Shown piece after piece: positions 17,017-26,052 of a DNA stretch of 64,000 nt (positions are counted from its first letter, which is position 1; each line of letters starts with the position of its first letter). Position numbers and translations under genes: made by a program. Under the pieces are notes generated by a model. The model did not search any database. It was not told where the DNA came from and saw only the letters and a list, made by a program, of their open reading frames with translations. The stretch is from CBDFLA01 sp965248915 (lineage in GTDB: Bacteria > Pseudomonadota > Alphaproteobacteria > M2410), in assembly GCA_965248915.1 (NCBI GenBank), contig OZ252216.1, positions 248,001-312,000 on the forward strand, written 5' to 3'.

Positions 17017-19209
17017 ATGGAAAATTTCACAATCGACATCGATAGCGACGGCATCGCTCTCCTCACTTGGGACATGCCTGGTCGCTCAATGAACGTTCTC
17101 TCAACTTCGTCCATGGGCGATATCCGCGAATGGGTGAAAACCGTTGCCGAGGATGACAACGTCAAGGGCGCTGTATTGACGAGTGGCAAGCCCGCTTTTT
17201 GTGCCGGAGCCGATCTCGATCAAATGGAGTCGAGTGCTTCTGGCGAAGGTGCTCCGAAGTCGGAAGAAGACCGGGTCCGCGGTCTTTATGAAGCGAACCT
17301 GCGCTTCAACATGCTCTTGCGTACCTTAGAAACCTGCGGCAAGCCGATCATTGCCGCAATCAATGGGACGGCGCTGGGCGGCGGTCTTGAAGTGACATTG
17401 GCGTGTCATCATCGGATCGCCTCTGACAATCCAAAAACTCAAATTGGCCTGCCGGAGGCGAAAGTCGGCCTATTGCCAGGCGGTGGAGGCACACAACGTC
17501 TGCCACGCCTCATCGGAATTGCAAATGCGCTTCCTTTGATTTTGCAAGGCAAGTCTCTCAATCCAACAAAAGCACAAGAACAAGGCATCGTCCACAAAGT
17601 GGTCGCGTCAGAAGATCTTGTGGCGGAAGCAAAACGATGGATCCTAGAAGAAGGCGATGCGGTTCAGCCATGGGACAAGAAGGGTTACAAAGTTCCGGGC
17701 GGCGGTCCTTACGACAAAGGAACGAGTTCCGTGTTTGTCATGGGCAACGCCATGTTGCGCAAACAAACCAACGGCAATTACCCGGCACAACTCTTCATCA
17801 TGCGCTGTGTTTACGAAGGGATCCAAGTTCCTATTGATGCAGGCATCCGCATTGAAGCGCGGTACTTCACCAAACTTTTAATGCACCCTACCTCAAAAAA
17901 CATGATCCGTTCGCTCTTCCTGTCGACCCAGGAATTGTCAAAGGGCGCCCGTCGACCCAAAGACATTGCCCCTGCACCGGTCAAGAAACTAGGCATTCTC
18001 GGTGCTGGCATGATGGGTGCCGGCATCGCGTATGTGTCGGCCAAAGCGGGAATCGAAGTTGTTCTCCTTGATACGTCTCAAGAGGGAGCTGATCGCGGCA
18101 AGGAGTATTCCGCCAAACTTCTCGACAAGGCAATTGAACGAGGCCGTTCGACGGAAGAGAAGAAGATAGCCTTGTTGGACCTCATTAAGCCGACAACCGT
18201 CTATGACGATATCAACGGCGCCGATCTCATCATTGAGGCGGTTTTTGAAAACAGGGACATCAAGGCAGAAGTAACGAAGAAATCAGAGCCGCTTCTTGCC
18301 GAAGGCGGTGTATTTGGCTCAAACACATCAACCCTGCCCATCACCGGCCTGACCGCAGCCTCTGAGAACCCCGAGAAATTCATCGGCATTCACTTCTTCT
18401 CACCCGTCGACAAGATGGGGCTCGTGGAAATCATCATGGGCGAGAAGACCGGGTCCGACGCGCTTGCAAAAGCCATCGACTACATCGCTCAGATAAGAAA
18501 GACCCCGATTGTGGTCAACGATAGCCGTGGTTTCTACACCTCGCGTTGTTTTGGAACCTACGTGTCTGAAGGCATCACCATGTTGTCGGAGGGCATCAAA
18601 CCAGCGCTTATTGAGAATGCTGGACGTCAAACCGGCATGCCTGTACCTCCATTGGGGATGAGCGACGAGGTCGCTCTCGATCTTGCTCATAAGGTTCGTT
18701 CGCAAACCAAGAAAGACCTTGGCGACAAATATGTTGCATCACCTTCTGATGCCATCATCGAAGAAATGGTGGTCAAGCGGGACCGTCTCGGTCGTAAGAA
18801 CGGCAAGGGCTTCTACGATTATCTCAAAGACGGAAAGAAGCGCTTGTGGCCGGGATTGAGTGAACTGGCGGAAGTGGCCGCCGAGCAACCACATGTGGAA
18901 GAGCTCAAAACGCGTCTCCTCTACATTCAAGCCCTAGAAGCGGCCAGATGTTTTGAAGAGAAGGTCGTCACTGATGTGCGCGATGCAGATATTGGCGCGA
19001 TTCTGGGCTGGGGTTTTGCTCCCTATACTGGCGGGCCTCTTTCCTTCATTGATACCGTCGGCACACGCGCCTTTGTCGATGAGTGCGATCGTTTGGCCCA
19101 ACTCTACGGCGAACGCTTTAAGCCGAACGCTCTCCTACGAGAGATGGCTCAAGCCGACGAGAAGTTCTACTCGAAGTTCAATCCAAAAGAGCAGTCCAAA
19201 GCTGCCTAA
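17017..19209 (+). CDS. fadJ: Multifunctional 3-hydroxyacyl-CoA dehydrogenase/enoyl-CoA hydratase (FadB/FadJ type)
   Basis: A 730-residue fusion. The N-terminal crotonase domain (about 1-190) has the oxyanion and catalytic segments KPAFCAGADLDQMES and NGTALGGGLEVTLACHHR, both with the family glutamates. The dehydrogenase half starts with the NAD-binding loop LGILGAGMMGAGIAYVSAKA (about 317-336) and contains IGIHFFSPVDKMGLVEII, then two C-terminal helical domains (RDRLGRKNGKGFYDY). I chose ATG 17017 (MENFTIDIDSD), which has GGAG upstream; the frame from 16975 begins with TTG. Hydration and oxidation of enoyl-CoA complete the pathway with the two genes upstream. Confidence 0.94.
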   Translation: MENFTIDIDSDGIALLTWDMPGRSMNVLSTSSMGDIREWVKTVAEDDNVKGAVLTSGKPAFCAGADLDQMESSASGEGAPKSEEDRVRGLYEANLRFNMLLRTLETCGKPIIAAINGTALGGGLEVTLACHHRIASDNPKTQIGLPEAKVGLLPGGGGTQRLPRLIGIANALPLILQGKSLNPTKAQEQGIVHKVVASEDLVAEAKRWILEEGDAVQPWDKKGYKVPGGGPYDKGTSSVFVMGNAMLRKQTNGNYPAQLFIMRCVYEGIQVPIDAGIRIEARYFTKLLMHPTSKNMIRSLFLSTQELSKGARRPKDIAPAPVKKLGILGAGMMGAGIAYVSAKAGIEVVLLDTSQEGADRGKEYSAKLLDKAIERGRSTEEKKIALLDLIKPTTVYDDINGADLIIEAVFENRDIKAEVTKKSEPLLAEGGVFGSNTSTLPITGLTAASENPEKFIGIHFFSPVDKMGLVEIIMGEKTGSDALAKAIDYIAQIRKTPIVVNDSRGFYTSRCFGTYVSEGITMLSEGIKPALIENAGRQTGMPVPPLGMSDEVALDLAHKVRSQTKKDLGDKYVASPSDAIIEEMVVKRDRLGRKNGKGFYDYLKDGKKRLWPGLSELAEVAAEQPHVEELKTRLLYIQALEAARCFEEKVVTDVRDADIGAILGWGFAPYTGGPLSFIDTVGTRAFVDECDRLAQLYGERFKPNALLREMAQADEKFYSKFNPKEQSKAA

Positions 19210-19411
19210 TGATAAGAACGCTGGAAACGCCACTTTTTCCGTTTAGGGAAAAGCCGAAAATCTGCACAAAAACTGGGGTCGGAGTTCATGCTTCGACCCT
19301 TCTTTTGTATTCTAGCTGTGCAAATGTGACTGAATCGCGAAATGTGATAGGGTCCGGGTCAAGGATCAGTCGAGTGGACAGTCCATCGATCAAAATGATG
19401 GGGTTTTTGGA

Positions 19412-19945
19412 ATGGCTATCCTCAAGAAAGTGGCTATCGGTTTTGGTGTATTGATTGCGTTGTCGGTTGTTGTTGGGTTTGTCTTACCGAGTTCAGTTTC
19501 TGTCTCTCAGTCAGTTGTCATCGCAGCCTCACCCGAAGAGATTTTTCCTTACATCAACAACTTTGAAAATTTCAATAAGTGGTCGCCGTGGGCTGAAATT
19601 GAACCGGATGCGGAGTATCAGTTTGAAGGACCAGTGGAAGGTGTTGGCGCGCGCGTTTCTTGGGTCGGAGACGAGGTCGGGTCCGGCACGCAGGAAATTA
19701 CATTGTCAACTCCCAACGAACGCGTGGAGGTGGCTCTCGATTTCGGTGCGCAAGGCACAGCGGATGCAGTTTATGAAATCAATATTGTTGATGGTGGGGC
19801 AGAAGTCACCTGGGGGTTCTCAACCGACGTTGGCATGAACCTCATCGGTCGTTACTTCAATCTCATGATGGATAGATGGGTTGGTGGCGACTACGAGCGC
19901 GGTCTCGCGAATTTGAAAGCTCTCGTTGAAGCAGAATCAGAATAG
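19412..19945 (+). CDS. SRPBCC (START/polyketide cyclase-like) protein with N-terminal anchor
   Basis: 177 residues: a hydrophobic N-terminal helix (about 5-27, AIGFGVLIALSVVVGFVLPS) followed by an SRPBCC fold beginning SQSVVIAASPEEIFPYINNF and continuing with NFNKWSPWAEIEP, the standard opening of this family. The domain binds hydrophobic ligands; no substrate is known. It is anchored or exported, so it would act outside the cytoplasm. It is separated from the beta-oxidation operon by about 200 bp and is followed by a terminator-like hairpin. Confidence 0.85.
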   Translation: MAILKKVAIGFGVLIALSVVVGFVLPSSVSVSQSVVIAASPEEIFPYINNFENFNKWSPWAEIEPDAEYQFEGPVEGVGARVSWVGDEVGSGTQEITLSTPNERVEVALDFGAQGTADAVYEINIVDGGAEVTWGFSTDVGMNLIGRYFNLMMDRWVGGDYERGLANLKALVEAESE

Positions 19946-20007
19946 TCGCGTTAACCAATTTCCTTGGAATGCACATTTGGAAATTGTTGCACATTGGCAA
20001 CCCATAG

Positions 20008-20031
20008 AGGCGGGCGCGTGCCCGCCTTTCT
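20008..20031 (+). terminator. Rho-independent terminator after the SRPBCC gene
   Basis: Stem AGGCGGGC/GCCCGCCT (8 bp, perfect) with loop GCGT, followed by TTTCT, about 63 bp after the stop codon. The T tract is short, so termination may be partial. Confidence 0.6.
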
Positions 20032-20140
20032 CATGGCATACCCAAGAATGCAAATCTCTGCTATTCTATATAGCCGTGCGTGGGTGTGTTGCGAAAACCG
20101 CAGTATTCTGGGGTCGTTGAACCGCTCAAGTTCGGGGGAT

Positions 20141-20743
20141 ATGAAGGCTAGGGGAATACTGATGCGTATTTTAGGTGCCATAGCGTTAATAGTAGTTATC
20201 GCGATTCTTCTGTGGTTTGTGCGACCAGGTAGCAAGCCGATCGAGACAATTGAGGCCACACTGGAGAATTCCATTCTGAATCAATCTTCTTCTGAAGATG
20301 AGGAAGAAGACAATTCAGAGTCCGTGGCAGAACCCGACATAAGTTCAGAAGGACAGTCTACGGACGAAGCGCCTTACACCGCCAGCGATGATCCATTCGA
20401 CACTGAGGCCGATGCCAGTGTCATCGGTGAAGATGAAGAGTTCGTAGAGCCAGCATTGGCAGCCCTGCCAGCAGGCCCTGGTCGAGAGTTGACATTTTAT
20501 TCCTGCACTTCATGCCACGGCACCGACATGTTTTTGGCGGTTGGCAAGACGCGTGGCGAATGGAATGAGAGTTTGGATGTGATGGAGCGAGACCGAGGCA
20601 TGTATCCTCTTGAGGAAGAGGACAGAGAGCTCGTTCTTGATTATTTGTCGACGCACTACGGACCGGGTTCTGAGCCGCCGGCTCATATCGAGACATTCGA
20701 CGAAGGTACGTCAGAAGAAGAGGCCGGCGACACAACTGAGTAG
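20141..20743 (+). CDS. Membrane-anchored monoheme c-type cytochrome domain protein
   Basis: 200 residues if the ATG at 20141 is used (GGGGGAT just upstream); ATG 20162 with AGGGGA upstream is equally good. An N-terminal membrane helix (LGAIALIVVIAILLWFV) is followed by a strongly acidic linker (SSEDEEEDNSES and similar, about 48-100) and a short heme domain with one CxxCH site, SCTSCHGTDM (Cys122, Cys125, His126). The distal Met is likely in MYPLEEEDRE. The heme part is smaller than standard class I cytochromes. The role is unknown; it faces, tail to tail, a second cytochrome-containing gene. Confidence 0.75.
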   Translation: MKARGILMRILGAIALIVVIAILLWFVRPGSKPIETIEATLENSILNQSSSEDEEEDNSESVAEPDISSEGQSTDEAPYTASDDPFDTEADASVIGEDEEFVEPALAALPAGPGRELTFYSCTSCHGTDMFLAVGKTRGEWNESLDVMERDRGMYPLEEEDRELVLDYLSTHYGPGSEPPAHIETFDEGTSEEEAGDTTE

Positions 20744-20760
20744 CGTCGCCGGATGTCTGA

Positions 20761-22146
20761 TCAGTCGGTCAAGTCATTCAAAATGTACTCTGACACCGCC
20801 AGCCGGGTCTTGTCAGAGAGATAGCCTTGCGGAGGCATTTCTGGATAGTCCGCCCGCTTCTTCTCTGCCATGGTTATCCATTCAGCCATCACATCGGCCT
20901 TGCCCGCATAGAGCGTCTTGATTTCCGACATTGGAGGACCAATGAGAACGCGCTCAAACGCATGACACCCAGAACAAACCGCGGCGTAGGTGCGAGATCC
21001 AAGATTTGCAGGATCAATCTCCGGTGCTACGACATCCTCAGCAAGCTGCATGGTCGCGGCTCCGAATGACGTGAGTGTTGCGTCACAATCACTCCAAGCT
21101 TCGGTAACCAAGTGACGCAGTGAACTGCGCCCGCTGAGGCAACTCCCTGCGCCAGGTCCCGGTGCAAGAACATCAAGGCCGTGCGGGATACCTGCCGCCT
21201 CAAGGGTGACTTTGACGCTGTCTTTGGGAGCCGTTCCGTTGTTGTGAAACAGATTCCCAAGAATACGAATGCCATCTGGGTTCGGGTCCATCTTTGGATC
21301 ACCGGCACCAGGCATGAAGCTGTGGTCGACAACAGCAATACCAACGGAATCATTGTTCCGAATGATATTGTTCTCAATCACGGTCCCATCTGCAGCGAAA
21401 ACGAAGATGCCCGTTCCGGCAGGCGCGCCAGCCGCCAGACTGCCCTCAGGGGCAAAGTTTTTGGTGTTGTTGTTCATCACGAAATTGTTTCGGATGATGG
21501 TGTTTTCTGCCTTCTTAACCGGAAGACCCGGCAGAAGTGTAACAACGATCCCTGCTGAATTGTCGTAAGCTGCGTTCGCTTCGACGAGTATGTTACTCGA
21601 ATTTTCGATCTCGATGCCCATCACGCTGTCGAAGGTTTCGTTGTAGATCACGTCGACATTTTCGCATTGACCAACATAGATGGCCGCATCTTCGATTCCC
21701 CACATCACATTGTAAGCAACAAGGCCGTTCACTCCGAACTCAGGGAAGATGCCGTAAACGCCGGACTCATCAATCACGTTGTTCAAGATTTTGAAGTCGT
21801 TGGCACCCTGGGTCATGATGCCGTTGCCTTTGTAGGACTTGATATAGAAGTTCTCGACGGTCACGCCATGCCCAGCGATTAGGAACCCATCATTGAGTTC
21901 AAATTCGCCTTCAAGGGTTGGCCAAGCGCCCTCCTCGATAACGCCCGTTAGGGTGATGTCATTCTTATCAACAAAGACAGTTTCTTTGTAAGTGCCAGGG
22001 CGCACCAAAACCGTGTCGCCTGGTACCGCTTTGTGCACGGCATCTTGGATAGATTGGCCATCCTCAACCGTAATTGTTGCCGCAAAGGCGACCCCTGCAA
22101 ATAGAAACATCAATGCGCTCATAAGAGCGGATAGCTTAGCGTACAT
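20761..22146 (-). CDS. Secreted right-handed parallel beta-helix protein fused to a C-terminal cytochrome c domain
   Basis: 461 residues with a signal peptide (MFLFAGVAFAA). The beta-helix begins ITVEDGQSIQDAVHKAVPGD and runs through repeated coils such as IMTQGANDFKILNNVIDESG and VEANAAYDNSAGIVVT; this resembles the TIGR03805 family, known in marine alphaproteobacteria. A C-terminal domain (about 395-461) has one heme site, VCSGCHAF, and a possible distal Met in EMPPQGYLSD. The upstream gene on the same strand encodes a MauG-like diheme peroxidase 52 bp away, so the two probably form one unit. Substrate or redox partner cannot be read from sequence. Confidence 0.82.
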   Translation of the reverse strand: MYAKLSALMSALMFLFAGVAFAATITVEDGQSIQDAVHKAVPGDTVLVRPGTYKETVFVDKNDITLTGVIEEGAWPTLEGEFELNDGFLIAGHGVTVENFYIKSYKGNGIMTQGANDFKILNNVIDESGVYGIFPEFGVNGLVAYNVMWGIEDAAIYVGQCENVDVIYNETFDSVMGIEIENSSNILVEANAAYDNSAGIVVTLLPGLPVKKAENTIIRNNFVMNNNTKNFAPEGSLAAGAPAGTGIFVFAADGTVIENNIIRNNDSVGIAVVDHSFMPGAGDPKMDPNPDGIRILGNLFHNNGTAPKDSVKVTLEAAGIPHGLDVLAPGPGAGSCLSGRSSLRHLVTEAWSDCDATLTSFGAATMQLAEDVVAPEIDPANLGSRTYAAVCSGCHAFERVLIGPPMSEIKTLYAGKADVMAEWITMAEKKRADYPEMPPQGYLSDKTRLAVSEYILNDLTD

Positions 22147-22198
22147 TTCTTCCTCCCAGTTTTGTCGTCATCCTTCCGCAGGGCCTCGTTTCTTGGTC

Positions 22199-23410
22199 TC
22201 AAAGCACCGGTAGCCCAGACGGGACAATCGAGGGTGTTTCCGGCAACATAGTATCGTCACTCAACGTCTTTAAGAAGGCCACGAGATCGGCAAGTTCGTC
22301 CTCACTCATATTCGGGTAGGCGATGTGCCAGTGAATCAGGAGATCTTCGCTCTCCGGCGCCATATGTCCGCGCTCGCCATTGTAAAATGTCACGACGTCT
22401 TTCAGCGTCTCAAAGCGACCGGAATGCATGTAAGGTGCGGTTTTGGCGACATTTCGCAATGAAGGGATCTTAAACCCGCCGCGCAAGTTCTTGTCTTCGA
22501 AAATTGCCTCAGCGCCCGCATCGAAACTCTTGCCGTCTGGTTCACCGGCCCCAATCACCGCCATTTCGCTATTGGTGAACAAGGGGGGCGTGTGGCACTG
22601 CGAGCACCGGGTTACGAAGGACCGAAAGATCGAGTGACCATTCTGCTCTTGTTCTGACAGCGCGTTGTGATCGCCGTGAGCATAGCGATCGTATCGGCTG
22701 TTGAGGGAAATGAGTGTGCTTTCAAAAGCGGCCAAAGCCTGGGTCACGAGTTCTGTCGTGATCCCGTTCTTGTTGTTTTCCGCTCCATAGACGTCATTGA
22801 AGAGGCGCTGGTAGATTTCATTCCCTGACAATCGAGATTCAAGTTGTTCTCTCGAAGTTCCCATTTCTGATGGATTGAAGAGGGGGCCTTCCGCTTGCTC
22901 CCGCAAAGACTGCGCCCGCCCATCCCATGTGAGATATGTCAAAAAGGCAACATTCCAGAGACTTGGAGTGGCGCGTGGAAGAACTTCACCGTCGCGGCGC
23001 TCCGGTCCTGCGCCCTTGCCACCTGTCCCAATGCTGCGTCCATGACCATCTGAAAAACCGTGATCGGGGTGATGACAGTGAGCACATGACACTGTCTTAT
23101 CGCCTGAGAGAAGTGGGTCGAAGAACAACAGTCGACCTAGGTCGATCTCTTGCGGTGTGTATGTCGCTTCCAACGCAGGCATGGGCGCGCGAAGTCCTCC
23201 ATATCCATCCCGGGCTGTGTATCGCTCATAAAGAGTTGTGAATGTGCACAGGCCGTCATTGTTTTTGACAAAGGAGGGCGGGCAACTCGTGGCCAACGAG
23301 AATTCTGATGGAGCCGCGTCATTGTCAGCAGATGTCGCCGTGAGACCCATGAGAAAAATGACGCCGACCGCAATCCAGCCAAACAATTTTTTGCGACCCA
23401 ACATGGCCAT
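22199..23410 (-). CDS. Diheme cytochrome-c peroxidase/MauG family protein
   Basis: About 403 residues, exported (LFGWIAVGVIFLMGLTATSA). Two CxxCH heme sites are present: VSCAHCHHPDHGF in the N-terminal domain and TRCSQCHTPPLF in the C-terminal domain. Family strings LGRLLFFDPLLSGDKTVSC and TAPYMHSGRFETLKDVVTFY are clear. Members reduce H2O2 or oxidise protein side chains in the periplasm. The start is uncertain among ATG 23419, 23410 and 23404; 23410 is used. It is the first gene of a unit with the beta-helix cytochrome protein and is divergent from a TetR gene. Confidence 0.9.
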   Translation of the reverse strand: MAMLGRKKLFGWIAVGVIFLMGLTATSADNDAAPSEFSLATSCPPSFVKNNDGLCTFTTLYERYTARDGYGGLRAPMPALEATYTPQEIDLGRLLFFDPLLSGDKTVSCAHCHHPDHGFSDGHGRSIGTGGKGAGPERRDGEVLPRATPSLWNVAFLTYLTWDGRAQSLREQAEGPLFNPSEMGTSREQLESRLSGNEIYQRLFNDVYGAENNKNGITTELVTQALAAFESTLISLNSRYDRYAHGDHNALSEQEQNGHSIFRSFVTRCSQCHTPPLFTNSEMAVIGAGEPDGKSFDAGAEAIFEDKNLRGGFKIPSLRNVAKTAPYMHSGRFETLKDVVTFYNGERGHMAPESEDLLIHWHIAYPNMSEDELADLVAFLKTLSDDTMLPETPSIVPSGLPVL

Positions 23411-23496
23411 GTGCTCCATCCCCAATGGCAAGGCGGCCCGAAGTGAGCCCCTGTTTTTGTATCTCAAGGTTTTGCTCTTGCCATGTCAACAAAAAA

Positions 23497-23511
23497 GTGA
23501 AAAAGTTTCAC
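23497..23511. promoter_or_regulatory. Candidate TetR operator GTGAAA-N3-TTTCAC
   Basis: A perfect inverted repeat with 6-bp arms and a 3-bp centre lies between the divergent peroxidase and TetR genes, 46 bp before the TetR start. Its place suits control of both directions. Confidence 0.45.
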
Positions 23512-23556
23512 ATTAGCAAGATTCGTTATGTCGAGACCGTTGAGAAAGCGCACCTC

Positions 23557-24198
23557 ATGTCGCAAACGACCATTGATAGGGATCAGCCCAAGAAGCCGGC
23601 TGTTCGCCAAAAGCGGGCTCAAGAACGCATCGAACTGATTCTATCGGTCACCAATGATTTGGTGCTGTCGGAAGGCACCCAAGAAGTGACAACGACGCTA
23701 GTCGCCCACCAAGCTGAAGTCCCCGTGGGATCGGTTTACAAGTATTTTGGCGACAAAACAGACCTTCTCTTTGTGCTCTACCAACGCGTATTTGCCAACG
23801 TCATTCAGGAGCTTAAGGAGACGTTGCGGAGTGTTCCTTCAAACACAGGATTTGTCGAGATCGTGGATCGGCTCTTCGATCAGTTCATTGAAAGTTGCGA
23901 AACTCACGAAAGCTATGTGCCGTTGACGCGGTGGGCTAATGGCTATCGTCCAGAATTGCGCGCGTCCGATCTTGATGGCGATGAAATCGGTGAAATCTTT
24001 CGCGAAGCGTTGGACAAGGCCAAGGTCAAACTACCGAGCAAACGTCAAGAATTTATTTTGCAAACGCTTGTATCCCTGACCTCAGCACTGGTCGACCAAG
24101 CATTCGACAGCGACGATGAAGAGTGGCGTGAAGGTCTGATCAATGAGCTTCGCATCGTACAACGCGCTTACATTGAAGCGGTCGGCACGACCTCGTAG
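23557..24198 (+). CDS. TetR-family transcriptional regulator
   Basis: 213 residues from ATG 23557 (MSQTTIDRDQPKK). The helix-turn-helix is typical: RIELILSVTNDLVLSEG, TTTLVAHQAEVPVGSVYKYF and GDKTDLLFVLYQRVF. The C-terminal ligand domain is helical without a recognisable specificity. The frame can be extended upstream to 23425 but that part overlaps the divergent peroxidase start and contains the operator. It may control the peroxidase/beta-helix unit and itself. Its stop abuts the convergent thioesterase stop with no gap. Confidence 0.9.
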   Translation: MSQTTIDRDQPKKPAVRQKRAQERIELILSVTNDLVLSEGTQEVTTTLVAHQAEVPVGSVYKYFGDKTDLLFVLYQRVFANVIQELKETLRSVPSNTGFVEIVDRLFDQFIESCETHESYVPLTRWANGYRPELRASDLDGDEIGEIFREALDKAKVKLPSKRQEFILQTLVSLTSALVDQAFDSDDEEWREGLINELRIVQRAYIEAVGTTS

Positions 24199-25146
24199 TT
24201 AGTCTTTGACAGTTTCACTTTTGAGGGCTGGAAGAGACTTGTCTTGCAGCAAAGGTCGCAAGTCGTCTGGAATACGGATGGCTTTGCGCGCCTCCAAGTC
24301 AAAGGACAAGGCGATTGCCCGGCTCGAGCAGATCGGGGCGCCGGTCTCAGCATTGACCGTCCAATGGCTCACATCAAACACCGAACTTCCGACATCGATG
24401 AGCCCTGCATAGACGGCAACCACATCTCCGCACTTAGGACGCGTGTGGTATCGAAGTCGGTATTCAACAGCCGCGCCGCCGATAGCCCGAACGGCTCCAG
24501 TGTCTGATTTTGCACCCGAAGGCGCGCGCAGACCGCGCATGAAGTGACCAATGCCGTCGGAGACCAGGCCGATGCAGCCTTCCGCGTTCAGAAATCCGTG
24601 AGCGTCGACCATTCCCTGAGTGATACTGCCAAGGCTAACTTGCACCATCCCAATTTCTTCAGCGGTGGACCTTGTTCCGCCGGGAACAAACCCATCAAAC
24701 GCGACACTGCGCGGGCCGACACCTTCGGAGATGTCCGCAATATGTTTCGCCAACTTGCTTTGAACGAAATCCGGCAGGGGTAACCGTTCTTGAGTGACAA
24801 CATCGCGAAGCTCTACCAGTGATATGACGCTGGCGCCAATCGCACCGTCCATATGTCGCACTTCTTGATAGAGACGAAAGTCAGTATCGGAATGTGCAAG
24901 TACGCCTGCGGCAATCGACAGATCCTGGCCGCCGTGAAACTCACGCACGAACCGTATGTGCTGATCGACCAAAACCATTTCCGCACTCTTGTCGCGAAGC
25001 CAAGTTGGTGTGAGGCCAAGCGAACTCGCGAACACGTCCAATCCCTCGCGAGACTTCGACACATAGAAGCGAACATTCATGTGACCCATCTCGTCACATT
25101 CCCAGGTATTGGTATTGCCGAGAAAGCAGATCGCAAGCTCACTCAT
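24199..25146 (-). CDS. Acyl-CoA thioesterase, double hotdog
   Basis: 315 residues forming two hotdog domains. The first has GNTNTWECDEMGHMNVRFYV, the 4-hydroxybenzoyl-CoA thioesterase-like active-site pattern (Asp in the WECDEMGHMN segment). The second has GIGHFMRGLRA and VEYRLRYHTRPKCGDVV. The family hydrolyses acyl-CoA. ATG 25146 is chosen; a GTG at 25155 sits very close behind AGGAG. It follows a crotonase and an SDR gene on the same strand, which suggests a small acyl-CoA operon. Confidence 0.8.
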   Translation of the reverse strand: MSELAICFLGNTNTWECDEMGHMNVRFYVSKSREGLDVFASSLGLTPTWLRDKSAEMVLVDQHIRFVREFHGGQDLSIAAGVLAHSDTDFRLYQEVRHMDGAIGASVISLVELRDVVTQERLPLPDFVQSKLAKHIADISEGVGPRSVAFDGFVPGGTRSTAEEIGMVQVSLGSITQGMVDAHGFLNAEGCIGLVSDGIGHFMRGLRAPSGAKSDTGAVRAIGGAAVEYRLRYHTRPKCGDVVAVYAGLIDVGSSVFDVSHWTVNAETGAPICSSRAIALSFDLEARKAIRIPDDLRPLLQDKSLPALKSETVKD

Positions 25147-25160
25147 CTCAGTCACTTCTC

Positions 25161-26042
25161 CTAGAATTTATATGTCGGTTTGGAGAAGCCATCCGCAATT
25201 GGTTCGCCGCCATCGCGTTCTTGAACCGCTTGTTTGAAGCCAACTTCCTCAGCACGTTTCTTGAACCACATGCCTTCAGGTGAATGCCGCGTCACACCGT
25301 CAAAGAGCGTTGCAAACATCTGGGTTTGGTTCAGCCCCATATTCTCAATGGCTTGATTGATCATGAGCTTTTGCATCATCAACTGATTTCGAGGCACGCC
25401 TTGCATGCGCCCTACCCAGTGGGAAATGCGCTCGTCAAGGCCGGCACGCGGCGCGGACTCATAAACGAGCCCAAGTGTGTGCGCTTCTTTGCCTGAAATG
25501 AGATCGCCGGTGAGCAGCATCCGTTTGGCTTTTTCTGGACCCAACCGGTAGACCCACATGGCTGTCGTCGGGCATCCCCACACCCGTGCCGGTGGATAGC
25601 CGATCCGCGCTTCGTCCGCCATGATGACCATATCACAACAAAGAGCGATGTCGCTCCCGCCTGCAACTGCATCCCCATGAACACGAGCGATGGTTGGCTT
25701 GTAAGACCGCCACAAAGACATAAAGTCCTGCGTGTTGCGAAACATCATGTCGAAATCCACCATGGGATCCCAGGGCATGTTCGAAGTATCGCTTGCCGCG
25801 CCTTGCGATTTTTCATTCGAGCGACGCTCTGCAAAATCCTTCAAGTCATAACCAGCGCAAAAGCCTTTGCCAGCACCTGCCAGAACGATGACGTGAATGT
25901 CGTCATCTTGGTTGGCAAGATCGACGGCATTTGCGATCTCTTGTGGCATACCTCGGCAAATCGCGTTCATGCGCTCCGGTCGATTGAGGGTGATGGTGGC
26001 AACCCGACCGTCTGTTTCGTATGTGAGGTGTTGAAATGACAT
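25161..26042 (-). CDS. Enoyl-CoA hydratase/isomerase family protein (crotonase)
   Basis: 293 residues from ATG 26042 (MSFQHLTYETDGRVATITL). Crotonase hallmarks are LNRPERMNAIC, GKGFCAGYDLKDF (oxyanion hole) and VHGDAVAGGSDIALCCDMVI. In the second motif the usual catalytic glutamate pair is replaced in part (GGSDIAL), so the reaction may be other than simple hydration. It lies 10 bp downstream of the SDR gene and 14 bp upstream of the thioesterase, so one transcript is likely. Confidence 0.87.
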   Translation of the reverse strand: MSFQHLTYETDGRVATITLNRPERMNAICRGMPQEIANAVDLANQDDDIHVIVLAGAGKGFCAGYDLKDFAERRSNEKSQGAASDTSNMPWDPMVDFDMMFRNTQDFMSLWRSYKPTIARVHGDAVAGGSDIALCCDMVIMADEARIGYPPARVWGCPTTAMWVYRLGPEKAKRMLLTGDLISGKEAHTLGLVYESAPRAGLDERISHWVGRMQGVPRNQLMMQKLMINQAIENMGLNQTQMFATLFDGVTRHSPEGMWFKKRAEEVGFKQAVQERDGGEPIADGFSKPTYKF

Positions 26043-26052
26043 AAGGCGCTCC

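Noticed and set aside
19234..19252. TTTTTCC/GGGAAAA hairpin after the beta-oxidation operon
   Set aside because: AT-rich stem with no following T run; too weak to call.
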